Assembly: GCA_963580285.1 (NCBI GenBank)
Contig: OY757017.1
Location: 15,202,538 to 15,266,537, forward strand
Direction of reading: 5' to 3'
Length of the DNA: 64,000 nt
DNA from: Lucinisca nassula
Lineage: Eukaryota > Mollusca > Bivalvia > Lucinida > Lucinidae
Numbering within the stretch: the first letter of the stretch is position 1; the number at the start of each line of letters is the position of its first letter. Both the position numbers and the translations under genes were made by a program. Below are positions 1-9,165 of this stretch, piece after piece. A model generated the notes under the pieces. It was not told the origin of the DNA and did no database searches. It saw only the letters and a list, made by a program, of their open reading frames with translations.

Positions 1-15
1 ATGTAAAAAAAGATT

Positions 16-85
16 GCATCGGCCGGGAATCGAACCCGGGCCGCCCGCGTGGCAGGCGAGCATTCTACCACTGAACCACCGATGC
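16..85 (-). tRNA. tRNA-Gly(GCC): tRNA-Gly (GCC)
   Basis: Read on the minus strand, a 70-nt cloverleaf starts GCATCGG and ends CCGATGC, which pair as the acceptor stem. The anticodon loop CTGCCAC gives GCC for glycine. The D-arm (A box) and the T-loop TTCGATT (B box) are intact. A run of seven T on the minus strand just downstream (plus-strand positions 5-11) is a good RNA polymerase III terminator. The same gene recurs at 11228, 34113 and 61026 and as damaged copies elsewhere in the window, so it belongs to a dispersed or tandem tRNA-Gly family. It looks functional from sequence alone. Confidence 0.92.
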
Positions 86-1078
86 TGTTGGTCATAGATT
101 CTGGGTTTTGCTTCCTCGAACAAAATGATTGAAAAGACAAATCTAATTCACATGAGTCAGACAGTTCATTCGGGACGATCCTAATCAGTTTACACAATAT
201 GCATGCTAGAAAATTGGAAGATTCTTCCTTCATTCATTATATAGGTTTTAGTGACATCTTCAGTAAAATAAGTGGAAGTTATGTAAACTTATTAGAATCG
301 CCTCATTCGGGGCAATTCTAATGAGTAAACACAGCACACATGTTCAAGACGAAATAAGAAAAATCTTCCTTATTTGACTAAATATACTGTTAGCAGTTGG
401 GAGTATTTTAATATCATTCAACTCGCCTCATCGAGGAGATTCTAATGAGGAACACAACATAGAGTTGCAAACCAGATCGCCCTAAATCATCATATACACT
501 TCAGAATATAACCCCAGATTTCTCGATTTTTGCCAGTTTCTGGCTTTCCCAAGTAGTTTATTTATTTAACAGTATATGGATTACCTAGTAACTGATCCTG
601 CAGAGATAAATTCTCTGAGTGAGCAATTTGAAATTTTTGGAACCTTTCTAACATTGACCAGGTCAATTATACTACCTAAAATATTGACAATGGCAAAAAG
701 CTAAATCAAATTGAACCAATCAAAGCACAACTGACAACACTGGTGGGTATGTAGACCGAGAAAATAGTTAAACTGTTTTTTGTTTGTCCCTTTTATTCCA
801 GTATTTTAAGCAAACAGTGTCGACCCTGATCTGGATCTTCACTGTTTGCCAAACACAGTGATTGGTTCCTGTCCAGATTCTGTATATAATCCTCTAATGC
901 AACACTCTGACCTCACAGCGATAAGAATAGCGCAGCTATTTTCTATAAATAACCGCTACCTGGATTTATTACAAATCAATGATAGTCAAGAAAAAGTTTC
1001 CATGCTTAGTAACTGGGTCGAACGACAAAAAAAAAATCGACCCAAAAAAAAAATACTAGATAAATGTAGTTTTTCTTT
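86..1078. other. gene-free repeat remnants
   Basis: No gene is supported here. Decayed hairpins of the TTAGAATCGCCTC type appear at about 290-325 and 420-450; they resemble the core of the palindromic elements found across the window. The rest is AT-rich and unassigned, apart from a separate fold-back near 808-851. Confidence 0.5.
808..851. repeat. short fold-back with GCAAACAGTG arms
   Basis: The arms GCAAACAGTG and CACTGTTTGC flank a ~20-nt centre containing CGACCCTGATC. The same arm sequence starts many other hairpins in this window (for example 8655, 15504, 20597, 23205, 43586, 48869), so this is a small member of a recurring fold-back family. Confidence 0.6.
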
Positions 1079-1372
1079 CTTGGTGATCAAGAGGTTGCAG
1101 GTTCGACACCAGCCGGGTCGGCAACATTCTTTCGTAGAGATTGATAATGTAATCTGTTCCATGATCATGTCTTCCTTATGCTGATTCAAGAAGGGTAGTT
1201 GTCAGTTTCTGGTGAAAGAATGTCCACTGTACTGGTTAACCGCATACGTATAAGCCTGCCCAGGAAAAAATGAGGATAGGAAAACTGACTGGCTTAAAAT
1301 GACCTAAAAAGTGTTGACTGGGTCGTTAAACGATAATACAGACAAACAAACAAACAAACAAACAAACAAAAC
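1079..1372 (+). repeat. tRNA-derived SINE, family B (degraded head)
   Basis: The body and tail match the full copies at 43750 and 60122. There is a T-arm GGTTCGACACC, then GGCAACATTCTTTCGT, GTTGTCAGTTTCTGG and TGTACTGGTTAAC. The end is GTGTTGACTGGG, GTCGTTAAAC and a run of CAAA repeats. The 5' half of the tRNA-like head is lost or mutated. The (CAAA)n tail marks the 3' end and gives the orientation. Confidence 0.75.
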
Positions 1373-2412
1373 AGGTACTTATGCAAGCAGTCTATATCCT
1401 GATATGATGGCTCTGAGCCATGTTATCGGAATATATATTGCTTACCATTCAGAGATTCACCATAGATGCCCTAGTTAGTAGAATGGACGTGCCCACCTTC
1501 AGTAATGGAAGTGTGCACTCCAGAAACACAAGGGTGAGAGGGGTTTGAGGGTAAATGGGCATAGTGGCCATATTAGTCATGTGACCCAGTTCTTACGAAC
1601 AAACTTTTGTTCCCTCTTCCCATAGAGGCACCAAATGTAATTTGGTTTGAATCAACCCAGCAGTTTAAGTGGAGACGAAGATAAAAAAAAAAAAAAAAAT
1701 ACTGAATCTGAGCTATCCAAGACAAATGTCAGTTAATGACCTTGACCTTTGGAATCAGTCAACTCACATTTAGCTGATTGCAAACATCATTTCTGATGCC
1801 ACAAGCTACCATGTAATCGGAAAAAAATCCACTGTTCTGCTTTTTTTCCACACAAATGTCTAAGTGACCAAATTTGACCTAGAAGTAAAACAGGTCAAGG
1901 TCAACCAAAGGTCATAATTTGAACAAACTTGGTAAGGTCTGAGAGCCCGATGCTGCATACCAAGTTTCAAGGTCATAGGCCGTTTGGTTCCTGAAAAGAA
2001 GAAACTTAAAGGTTTTTACCATATATTGAGATGGCGGTCATAATGGTCATGTGACTCTGTCCTTACAAACAAATTTTCGTTCTCCCCTTCCCATAGAGGC
2101 TCCACATGTAATTTGGTTTCAATCAACCAAGCAGTTTAAATAAAGAAGAAGATAAAAATACTTAATCTTAGCCATCCAGGACAAAGATCAGCAAATGACC
2201 TTGACCTTTGGAATTGATAAACTCGGATTCAGCTGATTGCAAATATCATTTCTGATGCCACACGCTACCAAGCAATCAGAAAATCCACTGTTTTGCCTTT
2301 TTTCATACAAATGTCTAAGTGACCGAATTTGACCTGGCCGTAAAATAGGTCAAGGCCAACAAATGGTCATCATTTGAACAAACTTGGTAGGACCCGAGAC
2401 CCCGATGCTGCA

Positions 2413-2528
2413 TGTCACAGGGGTGGAAAAAGAACATGTCTCGACCAGGACTCGAACCCAGGGCCTCTTGCATACCGTGCGAACACTCTACCGACTGAGC
2501 TACCGAGCCACACGGTCGACCTGTTACA
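2413..2528 (-). repeat. TRIM-like LTR (3' LTR in minus orientation) with tRNA-like core
   Basis: On the minus strand the LTR contains GGCTCGG at 2509 down to TCGAGAC at 2438. These form a 7-bp acceptor stem apart from one pair. The A box is TAGCTCAGTCGG and the B box is GGTTCGAGTCC. The polypurine tract lies at its upstream edge (2529-2541). Confidence 0.7.
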
Positions 2529-2663
2529 TTTTCCCCCTGCCTAATGAGATTCCTAATGAGATTCGTCCCGAATCTCTAAGTCCTATCTAGTCCGGCTGCG
2601 AGACTTATTTTCATACTCTTTCATGCCCTCAGACGCGGTGCTGGACCCATACTGGCCACCAAA

Positions 2664-2779
2664 TGTCACAGGGGTGGAAAAAGAACATGACTCGACCGGG
2701 ACTCGAACCAAGGGCCTCTCGCATACCGTGCGAACACTCTACCGACTGAGCTACCGAGCCACACGGTCGACCTGTTACA
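2664..2779 (-). repeat. TRIM-like LTR (5' LTR in minus orientation) with tRNA-like core
   Basis: The minus-strand tRNA-like sequence spans 2760 to 2689. Acceptor GGCTCGG pairs with TCGAGTC. The D-arm is GCTC/GAGT. The anticodon stem TTCGC/GCGAG closes the loop ACGGTAT, which has C where tRNAs have U33, so it is tRNA-like rather than a functional tRNA. The A and B boxes are intact. Confidence 0.7.
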
Positions 2780-3855
2780 AGCATACCAAGTTTCAAGGTA
2801 ATTGGCCATTCAGTTCCTGAGAAGATTTTTAAAGGTTCTTACCAAATTTTTGTCCCCCCTCCCCCCCACACATGCATTCCCATTGAGGCTCCGCATATAA
2901 TATGGTTCCAATCAATCCAGGCGTTTAAGTGAAGAAGAAGATAAAATACCTAATCTGAGCCACCCAGGACAAAGGTCAGTAAATGACCTCGACCTTTGGA
3001 ATTGATACCATGCAATCAGAAAATCCACTGTTTAGCCTTTTTCCATACAAATGTCTAAGTGACCACATACGACCTTGCCGTAAAACAGGTCAAGGTCAAC
3101 CAAAGATCATTATTTGAACAAACTTGGTAGGGCCTGATTCCCCGATGCTGCATACCATATTTCAAGGTCAACGTCCATTCGGTTCCTGAGAAGAAGATTT
3201 TTAAAGGTTTTTACCATATATGGGCATGGCTGCCATATTGGTCATGTGATTCTGTATTTACAAATACATTTTTCCCCACTTCTCAAAGACGCTTTTCATT
3301 GTATTTGACTTCAAACAACCGAAGAAGAAGATAAAAATACTTAATCTGAGCCATCCAGGACAAAGGTCAGTATATGACCTTGACCTTTTGAATTGATAAA
3401 CTTGGGATTCAGGTGATTGCAAATATCATGTGTGATGCCACAAGCTACCATGCAATCAAAAATCCACTGTTTTGACTTTTTTCCATACAAATGTCTAAGT
3501 GACCAAATTTGACCTGGCCGTAAACCAGGTCAAGCTCAACCAAAGGTCATCATTTGAACAAACTTGAAAGGGCCCTCGAGTTCCCGATGCTGAAAACCAA
3601 GTTTCAAGGTCATCGGCCATTCGGTTCCTGAGAAGAAGATTTTTAAAGGTTTTCCCCATATGGGCGGCCATATTGGTCATGTGACCCGGACCTCACGAAC
3701 AAAATTTCGTTTCCCCTTCCCATAGATGCTCCACATGCAATTGGCCATGTAGTTTCAGAGGAGATGTTGTTTGAAAATGTCGGTGCGGACGCAGACGATA
3801 ACGGACCACTGCCTATACTATAAGATCCCCCGGAGCCGTCGGCTCTGGTGAGCTA

Positions 3856-4414
3856 AAAAATTGTCCACCTTTCCTAATACAACAAATCTATCTAACTGCT
3901 AACCAACACTGGTCAGTATTTGTCAGTATATACAGTATTTGGTAAAACTTTAAAATAGAGAAAGAAAGTAGAAATGTGATCAGATATCCTGCTGGTTAAA
4001 ATAAATATTTTGGGGTTAGTGAAATTGGTTAAATGATTATCATAACAGATAAGGCAGCTGAGTGGCTGTACAAAAATTGTACAGTTTGGTGGGGTTATAT
4101 GCTAGACTGTATAAGCCAATTGTATGCAGGAAACCCCTAAAGGGATACCTTGGCAAACAGTGGAGAATGCGGCGTCTGATCAGGGCCTGCAATATTTGCT
4201 TGCAGAATTTTCCGCCACAAATAGAATAAAAACGAAAATATAGGCCTTGCACCCCATGAATGACAAATGGACTTGTCCAACATATAGAAAACGTGGGGTT
4301 CAAGGAGGGTCAGAGTTACATAGGTATGTTTTCGAACTGGCCTCTCTATCACGCCTTACTGGGTCATCACCTAACACAAAAGAAGGAGAAATAAAACAAA
4401 AAGATAAGAAATAT
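3856..4414. other. gene-free; part of a MITE remnant
   Basis: No gene is seen. Positions 4122-4205 resemble an internal part of the TTAA-flanked MITE (AAACCCCTAAAGGGATACC then CGGCGTCTGATCAGGGCC). The remainder is AT-rich and unassigned. Confidence 0.4.
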
Positions 4415-4486
4415 GTTTCCGCTGAGGATTGAACTCAGGACCTTCCGCGTGTTAAGCGGATGTGATAAACACTACACTACGGAAAC
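4415..4486 (-). tRNA. tRNA-Val(AAC): tRNA-Val (AAC)
   Basis: On the minus strand a 72-nt tRNA starts GTTTCCG and ends CGGAAAC, which pair. The anticodon loop TTAACAC gives AAC for valine, closed by TCCGC/GCGGA. The T-arm CTGAGTTCAATCCTCAG is intact. Two D-arm positions differ from the copies at 6233 and 27848 (GTAG for GTGG, AGTGT for AGTGG), which may weaken the A box. T-rich sequence follows on the minus strand. Confidence 0.8.
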
Positions 4487-4609
4487 AGATGCTAACGGTC
4501 AACCAACCAAACCATGTTGTTTTCGACCATGTCATCTTGATTGTAAAAAAAATTGTGACTTTCATCTTTGTCTTTGACAAGAGCAATCCGAGAAATTCTG
4601 ATCCTTTCT

Positions 4610-4686
4610 TTTTCAACTGCAGTGGTCAGATTGTAGCATGCGTACCTGCCACGCGGGCGGCTCGGGTTCGATTCCCGACCGATACA
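4610..4686 (+). pseudogene. tRNA-Gly pseudogene
   Basis: The 3' two thirds match tRNA-Gly-GCC, with CCTGCCACGCGGGCGG and then GGTTCGATTCCCGACCGAT. The 5' third is heavily changed (AGTGGTCAGATTGTAGCATG), so the D-arm and acceptor stem do not form. It lies next to sequence shared with the other tRNA-Gly blocks. Confidence 0.7.
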
Positions 4687-4747
4687 ATCTTTTTACATTC
4701 GGTCGCTCTTTATTCCCTTACTGAACTTGTTGACAGACATAAAAGTC

Positions 4748-4858
4748 ACCCAAGCAGGCACATGACGTAATTGTGGCGTCACATCAATGTGGGTACAACG
4801 TCATTACGTTTATGCGACGTTGATTTGACGTTGCCCTAGCGACGTGTGCCTGCTGGAC
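4748..4858. mobile_element. MITE with AGCAGGCACA terminal inverted repeats
   Basis: The ends CCAAGCAGGCACATGACG and CGACGTGTGCCTGCTGG are inverted repeats. The interior is built from ACGT-centred words such as CAACGTC and GACGTTGA. It is the same family as 5762-5917 and 12301-12444. Confidence 0.65.
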
Positions 4859-5394
4859 TATTTCAAATGAAACCTTTATTCATTTATCGTCAATTGTGTT
4901 CGATTTTTTGTTCTGTAATCTCTAGCAGTAAATTGTTCAGTAATAAATCTCAGATTGGAGCCCAGTTGTAAAGGAGATCAAATCACGAGCGCGTAACGCG
5001 AGTGAATTGTCTGTTTAATACAAATGGCCGACAAACTGTGATTTATTACTCAGTAATTCACACAAAAGTGCTGAACTATTTCGATTGTAACACAGTGTAA
5101 ATGGGCCACAATACTATTGTTTCCTTCAAATTCTCCCAACCTTTCGCAATTGTGAGAAGAAATTCCGCTTAAATATTGACTTAAGACCTTTTGTAAAGTT
5201 TTCGATGCGAGAAAATGAAGTTTCACCGTCAAACGTCATAGAATTATCGTGTGACGTCATAAAACGGCGACACATGTCACAATGAAGAGCACATGGTAAA
5301 AACAAGAAAAAAAAAAAAAAAAAAAAACACTCACTTGAGATGCGCGTGTGGGTTGACCGTGGCCTTTCCACTAGGAGATACCCATTTATCAGGC
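4859..5394. other. fragment of the tRNA-Gly-linked block
   Basis: No gene is seen. The stretch contains the palindromic phrase AAATCACGAGCGCG at about 4980 and ATTTATTACTCAGTAA, and a TGACGTCA palindrome near 5252. All are found downstream of tRNA-Gly at 11.3, 34.2 and 55.2 kb. An A-rich run lies at 5307-5327. Confidence 0.5.
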
Positions 5395-5407
5395 TCAGCC
5401 ATGATAC

Positions 5408-5694
5408 CGGTCCCGCCCATCGTGGCTTGATGAAATAGATGGGCTGCATGATGCTTATACGAAGAGCTGAAACCGACCAGCACACGAGTCGGCTGGTAAA
5501 CCGCTTGGCCGGGCAAAGCGGTGCGATTCGGACTGTCCATGCTTATAAACCCTATTGGTTGCATTGGGCAGCAGGGCTTGAGATGTCGTTTCATCTCAAT
5601 GTCTGGTGTAAATCCCACAAAATCGGAAGCAACGTCTCCAAAATGACCATTACAGTGTTGACGGTGACGTTAATCCTTAAATCAAACAAACAAA
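5408..5694 (+). repeat. SINE family A, full copy with 13-bp target duplication
   Basis: The 5' end is TCCCGCCCATCGTGGCTTG. The body includes GGGCTGCATGATGCTT, CTTATAAACCCTATTGG and CATCTCAATGTC. The tail is GTGTTGACGGTGACGTTAA followed by CAAA repeats. The 13-bp word TCAGCCATGATAC flanks both sides (5395-5407 and 5695-5707), the mark of LINE-driven insertion. Confidence 0.8.
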
Positions 5695-5761
5695 TCAGCC
5701 ATGATACAAAAAGCACTTGATCTATCCAAGTAGCACATAAGGCAGTAAGTTTTTTGATCTA

Positions 5762-5917
5762 TACCCAGCAGGCACATGACGTAATTTTGACGTCACATCA
5801 ACGTTGGTGCAACGTCGTGACGTTTAAGCAACGTCACATCAACGTCGGTGCAACGTCATGACCGTTGCAACGCAGTTCATTTGACGTTGCCCATGCGACG
5901 TGTGCCTGCTTGGTAGG
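5762..5917. mobile_element. MITE with AGCAGGCACA terminal inverted repeats
   Basis: It runs from CCCAGCAGGCACATGACG to CGACGTGTGCCTGCTTGG. The interior repeats the words CAACGTCGTGACG and CAACGTCGGTGCAACG, making it strongly self-complementary. Confidence 0.7.
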
Positions 5918-6232
5918 GTGGTAGGTGACGTGTATCTTGCGTCACTGGGTCGTCTGACTGATATTAGCAGAGGGGGAACGTTGTTATTTCTTCTGTTTCT
6001 ACACTTCCACTCATTTTCCTCTTTCTCCTCTGTCCCTCACTTTCATCTCCCCTGCAATCTCTTCTTTCTCTTTTCTCCCAACACAAAAGTTGACGTGTCG
6101 TTACAATCAATCAATCAATCTCATTATGACCATGAGGATAGTAGCCATGGGCGCCGCAGTAATCGGCCAAAAAATCACGCGGTCAGTCTAAATTGCGATT
6201 CAAATTAGTTCGACATTGCTAACTTTTCATCT
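5918..6232. other. tRNA-Val 5' flank
   Basis: No gene is seen. The stretch is pyrimidine-rich at about 5990-6075. It contains a segment (about 6121-6210, CATTATGACCATGAGGATAG) that also precedes tRNA-Val at 7574, so it belongs to a duplicated tRNA-Val unit. Confidence 0.5.
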
Positions 6233-6304
6233 GTTTCCGTGGTGTAGTGGTTATCACATCCGCTTAACACGCGGAAGGTCCTGAGTTCAATCCTCAGCGG
6301 AAAC
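6233..6304 (+). tRNA. tRNA-Val(AAC): tRNA-Val (AAC)
   Basis: The full 72-nt cloverleaf is present. The acceptor GTTTCCG pairs with CGGAAAC, the loop TTAACAC gives anticodon AAC, and the T-arm is intact. A T4 run follows closely. The 5' flank (AATTGCGATTCAAATTAG) is conserved before tRNA-Val at 7574, 15224 and 43116. It appears functional. Confidence 0.9.
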
Positions 6305-6524
6305 ATGCATTTTGACTTTTCTTCTTCTTTATTTATTTATTTATTTTTTTTTTTTTTGCTCCCTCTTTTTCTTTTGTGTTAAGTGATGTCCCAACAAGCT
6401 AAGTTTTTGTTGGAAAACGCATTTCGATTTTCACTTAACCATTAACATTTCAGCTCATTCACATGCAAATAACTGTTTTACGAAATCGGATGCGACGTTC
6501 AATCATCTAGTTAATAACTCTATG

Positions 6525-6785
6525 TAATGGACACCCCTCTACACCCCAATTTGTATTGGGAAAACTGGGGTTCACGGGGATATACATTATTTTTCTTATT
6601 TTTGCTCCAAGACATAGGTTGTGGTACTCGTTAGAACCGCCTCATTGAGGCGGTTCTAACGAGCATCCACAACCTATGTTTGCAGGATATTATAAATAAG
6701 GAAAAATATCACAGGTTTCATCGGAGAAGCAGCCATTTTGGAGATGTAAAATAATACACTATGTCGGACGGCTGTCTTATCGTAA
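6525..6785. mobile_element. palindromic MITE-like element, copy 1
   Basis: The core is a long hairpin at 6611-6679. Arms containing ACATAGGTTGTGG, then CTCGTTAGAACCGCCTC, face their perfect complement around a few loop bases. Outer landmarks are ACACCCCAATTT and TTTTCTTATTTTTGCTCC on the left and AGGAAAAATATCAC on the right. About a dozen copies exist in the window. Confidence 0.65.
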
Positions 6786-6860
6786 TGAACACGTACACCG
6801 AAAGCTCGTTATAATGGATGGTTCGATCTTATTCTTGAGTTCATAGAGCAGTCTTACTTG

Positions 6861-7450
6861 GCCCCCGCCCATCGAGGCTTGAAGAAATATACGGGTTGCG
6901 CGATGCTTCCACGCAGAGCTGAAACCGACCGCACACGAGTACTGAAAAACCGCTTAGAGGATCTAAGCCTGCCCAGGCAAAGCGGTGCGAGTCGGTGACT
7001 GTTTGTTTGATTTGTGGCTTAACGTCCCCGTCAACACTGTAAAGGTCATTTTGGAGACGTTGCTTCCAATTTTGTGGGATTTTTACCCGACATTGAGATG
7101 AAATGACTTCTCAAGCCCTGTCGCCCAATGAAACCAACAGGGTTTAAAAGCATGGACGGTCCGACTCGCACCGCTTTGCCTGGGCAGGCTTAGATCCTCT
7201 AAGCGGTTTACCAGTACTTGTGTGCGTGGAAGCATCATGCAGCCAATCTATTTCTTCAAGCCCCGATGGGCGGGGGCCGCTGCGAGTCGGACTGTCCATG
7301 CTTATAAACCCTATTGGTTTCATTGGGCGACAGGGCTTGACATGTCATTTCATCTCAATGTCGGGTAAAAGTCTCACAAAATTGGAAGCAACGTCTCCAC
7401 AATGACTTTTACAGTGTTGACGGGCCGTTAAACCTTAAATCAAACGAACA
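6861..7450. repeat. SINE A inserted into SINE A (nested)
   Basis: The plus-strand head (6861-6995) is interrupted by a complete minus-strand copy (6996-7280). The plus-strand copy then resumes at 7281 and ends with its A-rich tail near 7450. The word TGCGAGTCGG occurs at both junctions (6986-6995 and 7281-7290) and is the target duplication of the inner insertion. Confidence 0.8.
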
Positions 7451-7573
7451 CATCATTATGACCACGAAGATAGCAGCCATGGGCTTCGCAGTAATCGGAA
7501 AAAAAAAAACAGGTGATCAGTCTAAATTGCGATTCAAATCAGTTTGACATTAAACGCGTTTTTACATGTATCT

Positions 7574-7645
7574 GTTTCCGTGGTGCAGTGGTTATCACAT
7601 CCGCTTAACACGCGGAAGGTCTTGAGTTCAATCCTCAGCGGAAAC
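7574..7645 (+). tRNA. tRNA-Val(AAC): tRNA-Val (AAC)
   Basis: All stems of the 72-nt tRNA are preserved: GTTTCCG/CGGAAAC acceptor, AAC anticodon loop TTAACAC and T-arm. One D-arm base differs (GTGCAGTGG rather than GTGTAGTGG), changing the A box from the family consensus. A T9 terminator follows at once. The gene is one of a pair with 6233, both within the same duplicated unit. Confidence 0.87.
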
Positions 7646-7794
7646 ATTTTTTTTTGTTCTTGCTCCCTCTCATTCTTTTGTGTTAAGTGATGTCCCAATA
7701 ATCTAGGTTTTGTTGGAAAACGCATTTTGTTTAACATTTCAACTAATCCGCATTTTGCGAAATCGTATGCGTCGAAGTTCAATCATCAAGTTAA

Positions 7795-8085
7795 AAGTCC
7801 GTGTTGGGAAGACCCCTCTACACCCCAATTTATCACTGTTTATATTGGGAAAACTGAGGTTTACGGGGGTATACATTATTTTTCTTATTTCTGCTCCAGG
7901 ACATAGGTTGTGGGTACTCGTTAGAACCGCCTCATTGAGGCGGTTCTAACGAGCATCCACAACCTATGTTTGCAGGAGAAATTAGAAAAAAATATCACAG
8001 GTTTTCATTAGAGAAGTAGCCATTTTGGACATGTGAAATAATGTATTATGTCTGTCGGTTGTTTTATCGTAATGAACACGTGCAC
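7795..8085. mobile_element. palindromic MITE-like element, copy 2
   Basis: The core hairpin at about 7900-7969 is perfect over the CTCGTTAGAACCGCC arms, extended by ACATAGGTTGTGG and its complement. The flanks match copy 1, showing that the tRNA-Val plus palindrome unit was duplicated (6233-6785 and 7574-8085). Confidence 0.65.
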
Positions 8086-8090
8086 CGGCC

Positions 8091-8316
8091 CGCTAACGAG
8101 TACTAGTAAACCGCTTAGAGGATCTAAGCCTGCCCAGGCAAAGCGGTGAGAGTCGGACTGTCCATGCTTATAAACCCTACTCGTTTCATTGGGCGACAGG
8201 GCTTGAGGTGTCATTTCATCTCAATGCCGGGTAAAAGTCCCACAAAATTGGAAGCAATGTCTCCAAAATAACCTTTACAGTGTTGACGGGGACGTTAAAC
8301 CTAAAACCAAACAAAC
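8091..8316 (+). repeat. SINE A, 5'-truncated
   Basis: It starts within the body (GAGTACTAGTAAACCGC) and runs through GACTGTCCATGCTTATAAAC to GTTGACGGGGACGTTAAACC and CAAA repeats. Confidence 0.75.
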
Positions 8317-8324
8317 AGGAGCTT

Positions 8325-8580
8325 ACAATACAATGCGATAAAATACCCGTGTGACATAGTGCATCCTATCTTATCTCCAATCTGATGAAAATTTGTGATA
8401 TGTATTTTATTTAAACTCAAAATATATGTTGTAGTTGCTCGTTAGAACCGCATTAATGAGGCGGTTCTAACGAGTACCCACAATATATGTCCGGGGCTAG
8501 AAGGGAGAAAAATAATATTTACCTTTTAAACCCCAGTTTTCTCTGTTTAAAGTTGGGTCTACGGGGGTGTTCAATGCAGG
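8325..8580. mobile_element. palindromic MITE-like element, copy 3 (second subtype)
   Basis: The core arms are AATATATGTTGTAG and CTCGTTAGAACCGC with their complements (8420-8489). The outer parts (CGATAAAATACCCGTGTGAC on the left, AAAGTTGGGTCTACGGGGG on the right) match the copies at 28140 and 53577. Confidence 0.6.
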
Positions 8581-8610
8581 GACTTGTTAGTGCGATGAGC
8601 TATTACTATT

Positions 8611-8842
8611 TTAACCCTTTTAGTACCAGAACCCCCAAAACGGGTACCCTGGCAAAAAGTGCAGGCCCTGATCAGACGTCGCAGAACGCGGCGTCTGATC
8701 AAGGCCTACACTGTTTGCAAAAAATACAGCCATTTTCCAAATCAGTTTGGAAAAAAAAAAACACATTCTGACACCCCTAAATTTTGAAATAGACTCCTGC
8801 TATATATAGGGAGGAAGATTCCATTTGGTACAAAAGGGTTTA
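8611..8842. mobile_element. TTAA-flanked MITE (piggyBac-type), copy 1
   Basis: The terminal inverted repeat CCCTTTTAGTACCA at 8615 matches TTGGTACAAAAGGG ending at 8838. TTAA (8611-8614) and TTTA (8839-8842) flank it. Paralogous empty sites at 28458 and 53876 read CTATTACTATATTAAGAATA, so TTAA is the target. TTAA targeting and CCC-starting ends point to the piggyBac superfamily. An internal palindrome holds AGGCCCTGATCAGACG. There is no coding region. Confidence 0.75.
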
Positions 8843-8896
8843 GAAAAATTAAGGAAGATTCTTCGTCTCATATTTATATTTTTTCAGATGTACATT

Positions 8897-9165
8897 GTTT
8901 GTTTGTTAGTTTGAATTGAAGTTTTACGTTCCCGTCAACATTATTTGGATAAATCTGGAGACATTGCATCCAATTTTGTGGGACTTTCTCAGACATTGAG
9001 AAGAAGTGACATCTCACGCCCTATCGCCAAAACAAACCAATAGGGTTTATCTGCAGGAACGGTCCTACTCGCACATGTGCACTTTGCCTGATTTCAGGTC
9101 TGCGTGGAAGCACCATGCAGTCAAATCTATTTCCCCACTCCCCGGCGGGCGCGGGATCTAACTGT
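8897..9165 (-). repeat. SINE A, diverged
   Basis: The minus-strand copy begins with the reversed tail (TTTGAATTGAAGTTTTACG) and passes through CAACATTATTTGG and AACCAATAGGGTTTATCTGC. It ends near CCCCGGCGGGCG. It is less similar than other copies but matches 28514 and 53930, forming a subfamily. Confidence 0.65.

Larger units (their letters stand above)
2413..2779 (-). mobile_element. miniature LTR retrotransposon (TRIM-like) with tRNA-like LTRs
   Basis: Two 116-bp direct repeats (2413-2528 and 2664-2779) differ at only four positions. Each runs from TG to CA. They enclose 135 bp with no coding capacity. Read on the minus strand, the internal region begins TTTGGTGGCCAGTATGGG, a possible primer-binding site starting with TGG. 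It ends GGCAGGGGGAAAA, a polypurine tract directly abutting the downstream LTR. The host unit reads GATGCTGCATACCA in sister copies; here it is split, with GCA on both sides, so a target duplication of 3-5 bp is likely. Each LTR contains a full tRNA-like cloverleaf. The non-coding size and architecture fit TRIM elements, which depend on partner elements for enzymes. Confidence 0.7.
1480..3855 (+). mobile_element. Helitron-like/HINE-like element of ~440-bp tandem units
   Basis: Four or so diverged copies of one unit lie head to tail. Landmarks repeat in order: CATAGAGGCTCCACATGTAA, GACCTTGACCTTTGGAATTG, GCCACAAGCTACCATG, AATGTCTAAGTGACC, CCCGATGCTGCATACCA, and the phrase GAAGAAGATTTTTAAAGG. 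The 3' end has a hairpin (GGAGCCGTCGGCTC) followed by TGGTGAGCTAA. The same hairpin-plus-GTGAGCTAA end recurs alone at 16180-16206. A hairpin shortly before a CTRR-like end is a Helitron trait, and internal tandem repeats are typical of bivalve pearl/Helentron-associated elements. The 5' end is not resolved and no transposase is present. A miniature LTR element is inserted at 2413-2779. Confidence 0.55.

Noticed and set aside
2438..2760. Two ordinary tRNA genes on the minus strand
   Set aside because: The anticodon loop lacks U33, the T-stem has mismatches, and the copies lie inside TG...CA direct repeats, so they are better read as part of the LTRs.
1739..3400. GACCTTGACCT words as nuclear-receptor response elements
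   Set aside because: They recur once per tandem unit as part of a mobile repeat; no promoter or gene is nearby.
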